Made by a program: the position numbers and the translations under genes
Part shown: positions 27,277 to 34,645 of the stretch, in pieces
How positions within the stretch are numbered: position 1 is the stretch's first letter
How the letters are laid out: the number at the start of each line of letters is the position of its first letter
Source: Winkia neuii
Lineage (GTDB): Bacteria; Actinomycetota; Actinomycetes; Actinomycetales; Actinomycetaceae
Assembly (NCBI RefSeq): GCF_029011175.1
Contig: NZ_CP118946.1
Location: 2,042,680-2,106,679, forward strand
Direction of reading: 5' to 3'
DNA: 64,000 bases
Notes under the pieces: generated by a model
Databases searched by the model: none
What the model saw: the letters and a program-made list of their open reading frames with translations, nothing else
What the model was told of the DNA's origin: nothing

Positions 27277-28210
27277 GGTAGCCGCAATAGACATAGGCGG
27301 CACAAAGATTGGCGCCGGTCTTATTTGCACCGAAAGTGGGGACATCACTCAAATAGCTGATCTTTCTACTCCGGCTAGGGACGGCAGCGGCGCTGTTTGC
27401 GCCGCTGCCGCCCAACAGCTCCGCAAGATCCTGGAAATTGGACAAGCGGAAGCAATCGGGATTTCTACCGCGGGGATCGTAGATACAGACAGCGGAGCTA
27501 TTACATCTGCAACCGATCTAATAAAGAATTGGACGGGGACGGACCTGAAAAACTATTTTCAGAACGAGTATGCCCTCCCCACCTTCCTCCTAAATGATGT
27601 ACATGCGCACGCGCTTGGTGAAGCCAACTGGGGCGTTGGGAAAAACTACAGAACTATCCTGTCAGTAGCTGTTGGTACAGGTATGGGCGGAGCGTTTATA
27701 CAAGATGGACATTTACTACAAGGAGCGCACTTTGCATCCGGCCACATTGGCCATATAGTTCACCCTCTAGCCGACGGACTGGAATGCTCTTGCGGCGGGT
27801 TTAGCCACATCGAAACAGTCGCTTCCGGAAGCGGCCAGGTTAGTTTTTACAACAAAGAACTTCCCCCTGCGCTATCACCGGTGTCGAGTGGGAAAGAGAT
27901 ATCCACTCGCGCGGCACAGGGTGAGGAATACGCGCAAGAGATACTGGAAGAAACAGCACACGCACTCGGACAGGTTCTGGGTGGATTGTGTAACTGTTTT
28001 GATCCCCACGCAATAATCCTGTCCGGCTCGGTAACTAGAAGTGGAAGCAAATGGCTGGCGCAGGTAAAAACCGGTTACTCCGAGTGTGTCCTTCCACCTA
28101 TGCGCAACACTCCCCTACTGAAAGGAAAACTCGGTTCAGCCGCTCCACTGCTGGGAGCATCATGCTGGGCCGCTTCGAAATTGGAAGAAAACTATGAACA
28201 GGGTAATTGA
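27269..28210 (+). CDS. nanK: N-acetylmannosamine kinase (ROK family)
   Basis: 313 aa ROK sugar kinase, phosphorylating ManNAc at C6. The phosphate-binding DIGGTKIGAG is at 8-17, catalytic Asp110 lies in NDVHAHALGE, and GHIGH near 159 precedes the zinc region. The usual C-x-C-G-x2-G-C-x-E zinc motif reads CSCGGFSHIE here: Cys173 and Cys175 are kept, but the third Cys is His180. His can bind zinc, so the site may still work. GTG start overlapping nanA by 8 bases; its end overlaps nanE by 17 bases. Confidence 0.9.
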   Translation: MTRVAAIDIGGTKIGAGLICTESGDITQIADLSTPARDGSGAVCAAAAQQLRKILEIGQAEAIGISTAGIVDTDSGAITSATDLIKNWTGTDLKNYFQNEYALPTFLLNDVHAHALGEANWGVGKNYRTILSVAVGTGMGGAFIQDGHLLQGAHFASGHIGHIVHPLADGLECSCGGFSHIETVASGSGQVSFYNKELPPALSPVSSGKEISTRAAQGEEYAQEILEETAHALGQVLGGLCNCFDPHAIILSGSVTRSGSKWLAQVKTGYSECVLPPMRNTPLLKGKLGSAAPLLGASCWAASKLEENYEQGN

Positions 28211-28874
28211 ATCTCTTCACGGAGGACTTATTGTTAGCGTCCAAGCCTACCCGGGCGAACCTATGCGGAGCCCTGAAACCATGGCGCAAATAGCACGCGC
28301 TGCCGAGCAGGGCGGAGCTGTCGGAATACGCTGCCAAGGTTTAGCAGATATTTCAGCCATAAAAGACCGGGTAGAAATTCCGGTATTGGGAATCTGGAAA
28401 GAAGGCCATGAAGGTGTATTCATCACTCCAACACTTCGACACGCCCGCGCATGTTCCATGGCTGGTGCCGACATAGTCGCACTTGACGCGACCAGACGCC
28501 CTCGACCCGACGGGCGCACTTACGCGCAAACTGTTTCCGCTCTGCATGACGAAGGAATACTCGTAATGGCTGATTGTGGATCTATTGAAGACGCCCGCCA
28601 AGCGGCAGAATCCGAAACCGACATGCTGTCCACCACACTAGCGGGATACACTGGTGAACGTATCAAGACAGATGGGCCAGATTTGGGGCTTCTCACCCAA
28701 ATGGTTGCGGAGTTTCCGGATATCCCCATCATTTGCGAAGGACGCGTTCACACTCCGGCTCAGGCAGGTGCTGTAATGAAAAAAGGTGCTTGGGCAGCCG
28801 TCGTGGGAACAGCAATTACACATCCAACGACTATCACCAGCTGGTTTAGCCAGGCTATAAAAGACGCAGAATAA
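28194..28874 (+). CDS. nanE: N-acetylmannosamine-6-phosphate 2-epimerase
   Basis: 226 aa TIM barrel, full length for NanE. It converts ManNAc-6-P to GlcNAc-6-P. Family motifs: GGLIVSVQA at the N-terminus, GAVGIRCQG, GADIVALDATRRPRP with the catalytic Lys/Glu region, ADCGSIEDA and AICEGR-like IICEGRVHTP. It overlaps nanK by 17 bases and is the last gene of the low-G+C island. nagB follows 9 bases later. Confidence 0.93.
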   Translation: MNRVIESLHGGLIVSVQAYPGEPMRSPETMAQIARAAEQGGAVGIRCQGLADISAIKDRVEIPVLGIWKEGHEGVFITPTLRHARACSMAGADIVALDATRRPRPDGRTYAQTVSALHDEGILVMADCGSIEDARQAAESETDMLSTTLAGYTGERIKTDGPDLGLLTQMVAEFPDIPIICEGRVHTPAQAGAVMKKGAWAAVVGTAITHPTTITSWFSQAIKDAE

Positions 28875-28883
28875 GGAGCAACG

Positions 28884-29657
28884 ATGCGCATAGGCATTTT
28901 CAACACCACACTGGACGCGTGCGACGCAGCCGCGCAGTTCATCATTAATAATTTCCCAAAGGGCGGAAACCTAGGCGTGGCCACCGGTTCCACCCCGCTC
29001 CCGTTGTACCTGCGTCTTCGTGCTGCTTATAATCGCGGCGAATTTGACCTTTCGGACGCGCAGGCATTCGCCCTCGACGAATACGTCGAAATTGGTTCCG
29101 AGGACCCGCAGCGCTATCGCAACGTGCTCCGCTACGAACTAGTTGGCGACGACAAAACTGGTCTAAGCGAGGACGCTTTGCACACTCCCCTAGCAAATGG
29201 GGGCGACCCCGAGCAGGCTGCAGCCGCATACGAAAAGGACATCGCTGACGCGGGTGGCATTGACCTGCAGATCCTCGGGCTAGGGGCCAACGGTCACATT
29301 GGCTTCAACGAGCCCGGCGAACCCTTCACCTCACGCACCCACTCTGGCGCCCTTACCGAACAGACCCGCGCTGACAACGCCCGCTTCTTCGGCGACGAAC
29401 CGGGCTCCGTGCCTACCCACTGCGTGACCCAGGGGCTCGGCACCATTATGGACGCCCGCGTGATCGTGCTGCTGGCCACCGGTCCTGCTAAAGCTGAGGC
29501 CGTGCACGCCCTGGTCGAGGGCGAAGTAAGCGAAAACTGCCCCGCCTCAATCCTGCAAAAGCACCCCAATGTGGTGTTGTTCCTAAACAACAATGCTGCG
29601 GCCAAGCTCGAAAATAAAGCCGAATACAAACAAGCCTGGCGGGAGGACGCAAAGTAG
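28884..29657 (+). CDS. nagB: Glucosamine-6-phosphate deaminase
   Basis: 257 aa NagB-type enzyme, converting glucosamine-6-P to fructose-6-P and ammonium. ATGSTPLPLY, the ALDEYVEI acidic motif with Asp65, and GLGANGHIGFNEPGEPF with His138 and Glu143 are the family active-site set. Preceded by AAGGAG. It ends the sialic-acid pathway, but the deacetylase NagA that makes its substrate is not in the window. Its base composition returns to the chromosomal norm, unlike nanT-nanE, so it may be native and the island may have joined it. It ends before a hairpin at 29687. Confidence 0.93.
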   Translation: MRIGIFNTTLDACDAAAQFIINNFPKGGNLGVATGSTPLPLYLRLRAAYNRGEFDLSDAQAFALDEYVEIGSEDPQRYRNVLRYELVGDDKTGLSEDALHTPLANGGDPEQAAAAYEKDIADAGGIDLQILGLGANGHIGFNEPGEPFTSRTHSGALTEQTRADNARFFGDEPGSVPTHCVTQGLGTIMDARVIVLLATGPAKAEAVHALVEGEVSENCPASILQKHPNVVLFLNNNAAAKLENKAEYKQAWREDAK

Positions 29658-29686
29658 CCACCGCGCGGTGAAGTTTCGCGCATTTG

Positions 29687-29721
29687 GTCCCCCACCGTGC
29701 AAGTAATGCAAGGTGGGGGAC
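29687..29721 (+). terminator. Hairpin ending the nan/nagB operon, overlapping the MFS gene leader
   Basis: Perfect 10-bp stem (GTCCCCCACC at 29687-29696 with 29712-29721) and 15-base loop, 29 bases beyond the nagB stop. The right arm GGTGGGGGAC contains the only purine-rich candidate Shine-Dalgarno for the next gene, so it may both end transcription and mask translation of read-through message. Confidence 0.6.
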
Positions 29722-29732
29722 ATTATTGGAGA

Positions 29733-31097
29733 GTGACACAAAAGCCAACCGCAGCCGAGCAGATAGACACTCGCCCACTTACGCGCAACCAGAAATCGCT
29801 GATTGGCCTAACTATCGCGGGTAACATTTGCGAATTTTTCGACCTCTTTTTGATCGGCTTCGTTATCGCCTTGCTCATGCGGACGCCCGGGTGGGACCTC
29901 ACCGGGCTACAGGCGGGTATTATTGCTGCATCTTCGGGGGTGGGCACCGTCCTCGGGTCACTGGTGTGGGGACGCATGGCCGACCACTTTGGTCGTCGCC
30001 ACGCATTCATGTGGTGCATCGTAGTAATGGTCGCTTTCACGGCAGCAACCCTGACGATTCAACCCGGACAGTGGCACCTGCTGAGCCTCTACCGCGTGGG
30101 CGTGTGCGTCGGCGTGGGCGGGCTCAACATCACCTCCTTACCGTTCGTGCAAGAATTCGTCCCCGCCCGCCAACGCGGCCTCCTTGCAGGACTAACATCG
30201 GTATTCATCCCGCTGGGACTATTCTTGGGGTCACTGGCAACAAAGCTGTTCGCCGAGCCTTTCGGCTGGAAGGGGCTCATTGCCCTCGGCTGCACCCCCA
30301 TCGTGATTTTGCTGTGGGGATACTCCGTACCCGAGTCGCCTCGCTTCCTGGCCACGCGAGGGAAGTACGACGCCGCCCGTGACGCGTACGCATGGGCAAT
30401 GCAGATTCCCCATAAGCAAGTCGGAACAGTCGAAGTACCCCCGGCTAAAGAAAAGACTTCCTACGCGCTTATCGTGCGCAAATACCCGCGCGAGCTGGTC
30501 ATCATCGCCGCCGCCTCTTTTTGCTTCCTGCTCGGCTGCTTCACCATCCAGTCATGGGGGCAGACTTTACTTGGTGAATCCTTCAATTTCGACACCGGCA
30601 CCGTCGTGTACATGTTCATGGGCGTATCCGCAGTGGACCTGGCTGGCCGATTGTTGGGAGCGTGGATGTCGGATCGGATTGGGCGGCGACGCACCCTGCT
30701 GATCTGGGGATGGCTAGGCGGAACCGGCTGCCTGATCGCTGCCTTCTCTGCGAAAGCCGCAGATTCCGGAATGGTGAGCACTCATGCTGCCGGACTGATT
30801 TTCTTCGGCGGCATCCTCCTTGCCATGACCTTCGGGGACGGCTCCTTCGGGTTCCTGAACGCTTTCGGGGCAGAGCAATTCCCCGCCGCCGCACGTTCCA
30901 CGGGCGTGGGAATGACTTATGGCATTGGTGCCACCGCTAAAATTATGGGCCCCTACTTGGTCGGATGGATGATCGGATCCAGCAAGCTAACCCCGCAGAT
31001 CGTTTTCATCCCCTTCCTTCTCTTTGGCATCTTGCTGTTCGTTGGCGGATTCCTGTTCACCCGCGCCCGCGAAACAGCAGGCGTGGCGCTGGACTGA
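29733..31097 (+). CDS. MFS transporter (metabolite:H+ symporter-like)
   Basis: 454 aa from GTG 29733; an earlier in-frame GTG at 29697 falls inside the hairpin loop. Twelve-helix major facilitator with the GRMADHFGRRHAF first-loop motif and the repeated GAWMSDRIGRRRT in the second half. The first helix has GNICEFFDLFLIGFVIALL, as in aromatic acid or sugar-acid:H+ symporters. Substrate unknown. It sits between nagB and the decayed nan locus, so it may move a sialic-acid-related compound, but nothing in the sequence fixes that. High G+C, unlike the island. Confidence 0.8.
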   Translation: MTQKPTAAEQIDTRPLTRNQKSLIGLTIAGNICEFFDLFLIGFVIALLMRTPGWDLTGLQAGIIAASSGVGTVLGSLVWGRMADHFGRRHAFMWCIVVMVAFTAATLTIQPGQWHLLSLYRVGVCVGVGGLNITSLPFVQEFVPARQRGLLAGLTSVFIPLGLFLGSLATKLFAEPFGWKGLIALGCTPIVILLWGYSVPESPRFLATRGKYDAARDAYAWAMQIPHKQVGTVEVPPAKEKTSYALIVRKYPRELVIIAAASFCFLLGCFTIQSWGQTLLGESFNFDTGTVVYMFMGVSAVDLAGRLLGAWMSDRIGRRRTLLIWGWLGGTGCLIAAFSAKAADSGMVSTHAAGLIFFGGILLAMTFGDGSFGFLNAFGAEQFPAAARSTGVGMTYGIGATAKIMGPYLVGWMIGSSKLTPQIVFIPFLLFGILLFVGGFLFTRARETAGVALD

Positions 31098-31179
31098 CAT
31101 TCAGCACCTAGAGGGCGTCGACCTCGGCAGGGACGGCCGGCGCGTCTAAGCCTTGGTAAAGCTAGGCAGCAACCGCCGA

Positions 31180-31203
31180 CGCGAAACCAGGGGAAGTTTC
31201 GCG
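31180..31203. terminator. Hairpin between the MFS gene and nanR'
   Basis: Eight-base perfect arms (CGCGAAAC at 31180-31187 with 31196-31203) and an 8-base loop, about 80 bases beyond the MFS stop. It may end the MFS transcript or the converging nanR' transcript. Confidence 0.45.
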
Positions 31204-31273
31204 AGCCTAACCGACCCCCGTAGCCAAATAGTGGGCCGCCTTGCGACCCCCCAAAAAACAAGCCCGGAGGTTT

Positions 31274-31922
31274 CTACTTCTTTTCCGCAATACTCATACG
31301 GGAGCGCAGCGGCTGGTAGTGGTCTTCGACAGCGCGATTGTACGCCTGCACGTCCCCCTTCTCGATGGCTTCTAGCATCGCCCCATGGGCCCTTGCAGTG
31401 GCTACCAACCCGTCTAGATCTGCCGGCAGCGAGGGGACGACCGCCATGTGGATCATCCACATGGCACTCATCGTTTCGTCTAGCAGCTTGTTATCCAGGC
31501 AGGCGATGAGCCCCCTATGGAAAGCGATATCTTCCCTGATATATGCCTTTCCTGCCGCCGATTTCTTTACCATCTTTGCCACTAGCTGGCGCAAATGCCC
31601 GGTTACAGCGTTTTGCGTCTGATTGACGTGAATCAGCTCTTGGCCCACCCCCAAGTCAAGGTACTTACGCAAAGTTACGACCTCGTCTAACGTCGACAGC
31701 GAATCCTTACCCACCGAGGAGCGCGACATACCCAGTAACTTGCACAACTCCGCCTCTGTGGGCAACGGGTCTCCGGGCCCTAATTCTTGAGAAATGATGT
31801 ACTGCTGAACTGCGTCAATCGCCGAATCGGTGCGCGAAGCAAAACGTTGCTCAAGTTTCGTTTGTTCGTGCCCGGTCAACGATGGGGGCAGCGAGGACAG
31901 AACCTCAGGCGTGCTTTTTCAT
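31274..31922 (-). pseudogene. Decayed second nanR-like FadR/GntR regulator
   Basis: Strong paralogue of the regulator at 18163-18936. Its expected start (ATG, 31922) encodes MKK, then one extra base near 31913 shifts the frame. An internal ATG at 31879 gives a 201-aa frame. Compared with the intact copy, about 41 residues are missing between SRSSV and the DSLSTLDEVV segment. This removes most of the recognition helix and the whole wing of the DNA-binding domain, so it should not bind operator DNA. The FCD effector domain is intact. Possibly a ligand-binding remnant, more likely a dead gene. Confidence 0.85.
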
Positions 31923-31991
31923 AGGAATATCATTCTCTTTCTTCTTCGCGCGTCACCAGCCCAGCGGTGAAGGCAAGTTCACTCTACCAAT

Positions 31992-32031
31992 TTGTCAGAC
32001 AACCTACCTATCGAACAGCGGTGTTCGATAG
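31992..32031. promoter_or_regulatory. NanR-type operator and adjacent palindrome beside the decayed nan locus
   Basis: The perfect palindrome TTGTCAGACAA lies at 31992-32002, the same motif as in the active nan promoter region. Five bases later, CTATCGAACA (32008-32017) and its complement (32022-32031) form a perfect 10-bp inverted repeat with a 4-base centre. The region separates nanR' from nanA'. It has outlived the coding parts. Confidence 0.6.
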
Positions 32032-32124
32032 CCGTGCAACATCCCAGGCCGGTAGCTCAGAAACCCTCAGGCGGCACCCCAAGATTTCCCCTGCTACGGG
32101 TCCTCGCGTTAGAAGGAACCAATA

Positions 32125-32896
32125 ATGACCAAGTTCAGCGGTGTCATCCCACCGGTAGTTACTCCCCTTACAGAATCCGGCCAGCTTGATACTAAGAGCT
32201 TCAAGAAATCAATAGACAGGATGATCGACGCGGGAGTAATGCACACGCAAAAATGGCAAAGGAACTCGGCTACGACGCAATAGTAGCTACCGCACCGTTC
32301 TACGCCCTCGGCGGCAAAGCGAGATTGAACGGCATTTCAGGCTAATCCACCAGGCTATCGATCTGCCCATTTTCGCCTACGACATCCCCGTTTGCGTACA
32401 CGTAAAACTTCCTGGGGACTTTCTAATCAAGCTCGGTAAGGAAGGGGTAATCGCAGGCGTAAAAGACTCTTCGGGCGATGACGTAGCATTCCGCTTCCTG
32501 GTTGCTGACAACGACAAGGCGGGGCACCCACTCGCACTGTTTACCGGCCATGAAGTAGTAGTCGACGGGGTATACATGTCCGGGCCAGACGGTTCGGTTC
32601 CCGGCTTAGGCAACATTGCCCCGCATGGTTACGTCCGCCAATGACAGGCATACCAACAAGGTGACTGGCAAACGGTCCGGGCAGAACAGGAACGCTTAGC
32701 AGAACTCATGCGCATCACTAGCGTCGTCGAAGGAGTATCCGGCTTCGGCGCCGGGGTTAGGGCATTCAAGACAGCCATGAAGTTGCTCGGAGTGTTCACC
32801 TCCAACACGATGCCGGACCCGGTCAATGCGCTTGAAGGAAAGAACTTGCAGTTAGTGCGCCAAATTCTGGTCCAGACAGGACTCCTGGATGACTAG
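32125..32896 (+). pseudogene. Decayed second N-acetylneuraminate lyase gene (nanA')
   Basis: Paralogue of nanA at 26356. It starts normally (ATG 32125, with AGAAGGA upstream) and matches for 38 residues. Then about 148 bases are missing, removing the GSSGE substrate loop and shifting the frame (junction near 32238). A further base is lost near 32316, and TGA at 32642-32644 replaces the Trp codon of the QWQAYQ segment. The rest matches to the end. The Tyr and Lys codons are still present in the shifted frame, but no functional product is possible. G+C is closer to the chromosome than that of the active copy. Confidence 0.92.
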
Positions 32897-32939
32897 GGTA
32901 GCCGCCTTAGACATTGGCGGCACCAAAATCGGCGCAGGT
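32889..32939 (+). pseudogene. 5' fragment of a second nanK gene
   Basis: The first 17 codons of a NanK-like kinase (MTRVAALDIGGTKIGAG) overlap the end of nanA' in the same way as nanK overlaps nanA. The match stops abruptly at about 32939, after which no kinase sequence is recognisable. It shows that the second locus once had the same gene order and was truncated by deletion. Confidence 0.88.
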
Positions 32940-33142
32940 CCCGCTAACTGTTTCGGCTTTCCGACATATCGGCTACAGGCCCGGCCTTCCTCTCACGGGA
33001 AAGGTCGGGCTTGAACGCTTCGCGCAAGTCGGCGAGCAGCATCCCGGGTGCAAGTATGCGACCGGCTCGATAAGGGAGAAATAAAGTCGGGACTCAGCCT
33101 GAGGGGTGCGCATAACCGCCCTAAAGCCCGCCGCAGAAGCTA
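32940..33142. other. Intergenic stretch after the nanK fragment, with a hairpin
   Basis: No gene recognised. A 10-base stem with one G-U pair (32979-32988 with 33001-33010, GCCCGGCCTT against AAGGTCGGGC) could be the old terminator of the deleted nan operon on the plus strand. The rest holds nothing I can identify. Confidence 0.5.
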
Positions 33143-33721
33143 TCACTCGGGGTGGTTGGCTGCCCAAATGACGCGATCGGCCTCGTACAAGGCAATCTCG
33201 AGCGCCCGCAGCTGCCCCTCAAACTCGTCCTCGCCAACGCTTGGGAATCGAATCATGCCACCAATGGTGCCCTCGTGGTCGTGAGTGTATTCGAGGGCCG
33301 CATAAAGCGCCGCGTTCTGGAATTCGGCCTCCGCGCTCAACGATGCCCGCACTGCATACCCTTCACCAGAAAGCTGGTGCACGATATCGCGCCATGGCAG
33401 TGTTGCCAACCGGGCGGTCGGCCCGTCCGCGTCAAGCAACTCGGCGCTCGCGTACTGGTCATCCCCCTGCGCAACGTCAAGCAGGTTTACGCCCAAGCGC
33501 TCTACGGCAATCGGCTGCTCAGCGCCAACGAACCCCAAAGTCACAATGATGTCGGGCGCAGTGTTGTCAGCTACCTCTTTCAGTAGGGCTCGCGCGCCCT
33601 GTGCCTCCTGCGGCAGAATGAGCGGCACTACCTCGTGGCGCCCATCCAGGGCCTCCACCAACTTCTGCGTAATATTCCCATCGGCTTTGGCATCAAAGCC
33701 AGCCAACATGATCCGAGTCAT
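33143..33721 (-). CDS. Pyroglutamyl-peptidase I (C15) homologue lacking catalytic Cys and His
   Basis: 192 aa, whole length similar to peptidase family C15. The fold signals are clear: MLAGFD start, PDIIVTLGFVGAEQPIAVERLGVNLLD, DGPTARLATLPW, and a C-terminal GGMIRFP. Of the triad, Glu74 (IAVERLGVN) is kept. The catalytic Cys position (normally AGTFVCN) reads AEAEFQN with Gln135, and the His position (normally FIHIP) reads MIRFP with Arg158. It should not cleave pyroglutamate. It could be a binding protein or a diverged enzyme. The frame is intact, so it seems to be kept rather than decaying. Confidence 0.7.
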   Translation of the reverse strand: MTRIMLAGFDAKADGNITQKLVEALDGRHEVVPLILPQEAQGARALLKEVADNTAPDIIVTLGFVGAEQPIAVERLGVNLLDVAQGDDQYASAELLDADGPTARLATLPWRDIVHQLSGEGYAVRASLSAEAEFQNAALYAALEYTHDHEGTIGGMIRFPSVGEDEFEGQLRALEIALYEADRVIWAANHPE

Positions 33722-33805
33722 TTCATCCTCATTTCCAAGCGCCGCCGCTTTAGCTTGTAGCTATCTATCACCCTGATTTTAGCGATTTGCCGCTATGGTT
33801 TAAAC

Positions 33806-34561
33806 ATGCGCATATCTAACTGGGATAACTCGGGCCCGGCAAACTGGGACCCCAAACAAAAAGCCCCAATCGACCCGTTCAACACGGCACGCTTCAACGT
33901 GCAACCGGTCGATCAGGCACTTTCTGGGCCGGCCTACCAACAGAATCGGTCCCTGAAACAGGCCGCCGTGCCCGTCCTGGTACTACTCGCGTTCATGTGG
34001 GGCATATATATTTTTGAGTCCGTCACGCGAATCGATTTGACCGCCTTACTGGGGATTCATGCCGGCCGCATGTCCTCGCTGTGGAACATTTTCACCTACT
34101 CGTTCGAACACCTAAACTTCCCCCACATAATGAATAACACCTGGCCGTTCCTAATCCTAGGAACCCTTATTTCCAAGGAAGGTCAGGCCCGCTACCTGTG
34201 GGTATCCCTGGCCGGCACCGTTGTTGGAGGCCTCGGCGTGTGGCTACTTTCGCCACAAAATTCCGTGACCGTGGGTGCTTCCGGTGTCGTGTTCGCCTAC
34301 TTCGGCTACCTGATCACAGCCGCCATTGTGGAAAAGAACTCCAGCCAGAGGGCGGGCCGCATCGGCGTCGCGGTCGCCGTCGGGATCTTCTACGGATCCT
34401 CAATGCTGTTCAGCCTGATCCCCCGCGCCGACGTATCTTGGCAGGGCCACCTGCTAGGGGCCGTAGGCGGGGTCCTGGCCGCCATCATTATCGAGGGCAA
34501 CGAGGCGCGTCAGCTCAAGGCTGCTCAGAACCAACCCCAGATTTTCCCGCCGCGCCACTAG
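33806..34561 (+). CDS. Rhomboid-family intramembrane serine protease
   Basis: 251 aa, six or seven hydrophobic segments. Catalytic Ser is in GASGVVFAYFGY, catalytic His in WQGHLLGAVGG, and the HIMNN segment of helix 2 matches the rhomboid H-x4-N motif. The N-terminal 50 residues are hydrophilic, starting MRISNWDNSGP. Cleaves membrane-anchored substrates within the bilayer; substrate unknown. A single gene ending in a terminator hairpin. Confidence 0.9.
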   Translation: MRISNWDNSGPANWDPKQKAPIDPFNTARFNVQPVDQALSGPAYQQNRSLKQAAVPVLVLLAFMWGIYIFESVTRIDLTALLGIHAGRMSSLWNIFTYSFEHLNFPHIMNNTWPFLILGTLISKEGQARYLWVSLAGTVVGGLGVWLLSPQNSVTVGASGVVFAYFGYLITAAIVEKNSSQRAGRIGVAVAVGIFYGSSMLFSLIPRADVSWQGHLLGAVGGVLAAIIIEGNEARQLKAAQNQPQIFPPRH

Positions 34562-34592
34562 CGTGCCGGCGGTAGCGGACGCCAATAAATAG

Positions 34593-34626
34593 GGCGGTGC
34601 GACCCCACTTAGGGATCCGCACCGCC
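34593..34626. terminator. Bidirectional terminator between rhomboid and VIT1-family genes
   Basis: Nine-base perfect arms (GGCGGTGCG at 34593-34601 with 34618-34626), 16-base loop, followed by TTT on + and ATTTATT-like sequence on the minus side. Convergent genes flank it. Confidence 0.75.
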
Positions 34627-34645
34627 TTTGCTATACGTACCGCGC

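Noticed and set aside
29697-29732. Upstream start for the MFS gene at GTG 29697
   Set aside because: It falls inside the loop of the nan terminator and would add residues unlike the family.
32973-33167. A 64-codon minus-strand frame after the nanK fragment
   Set aside because: No ribosome-binding site, no recognisable motif, in a stretch that looks like decayed non-coding DNA.
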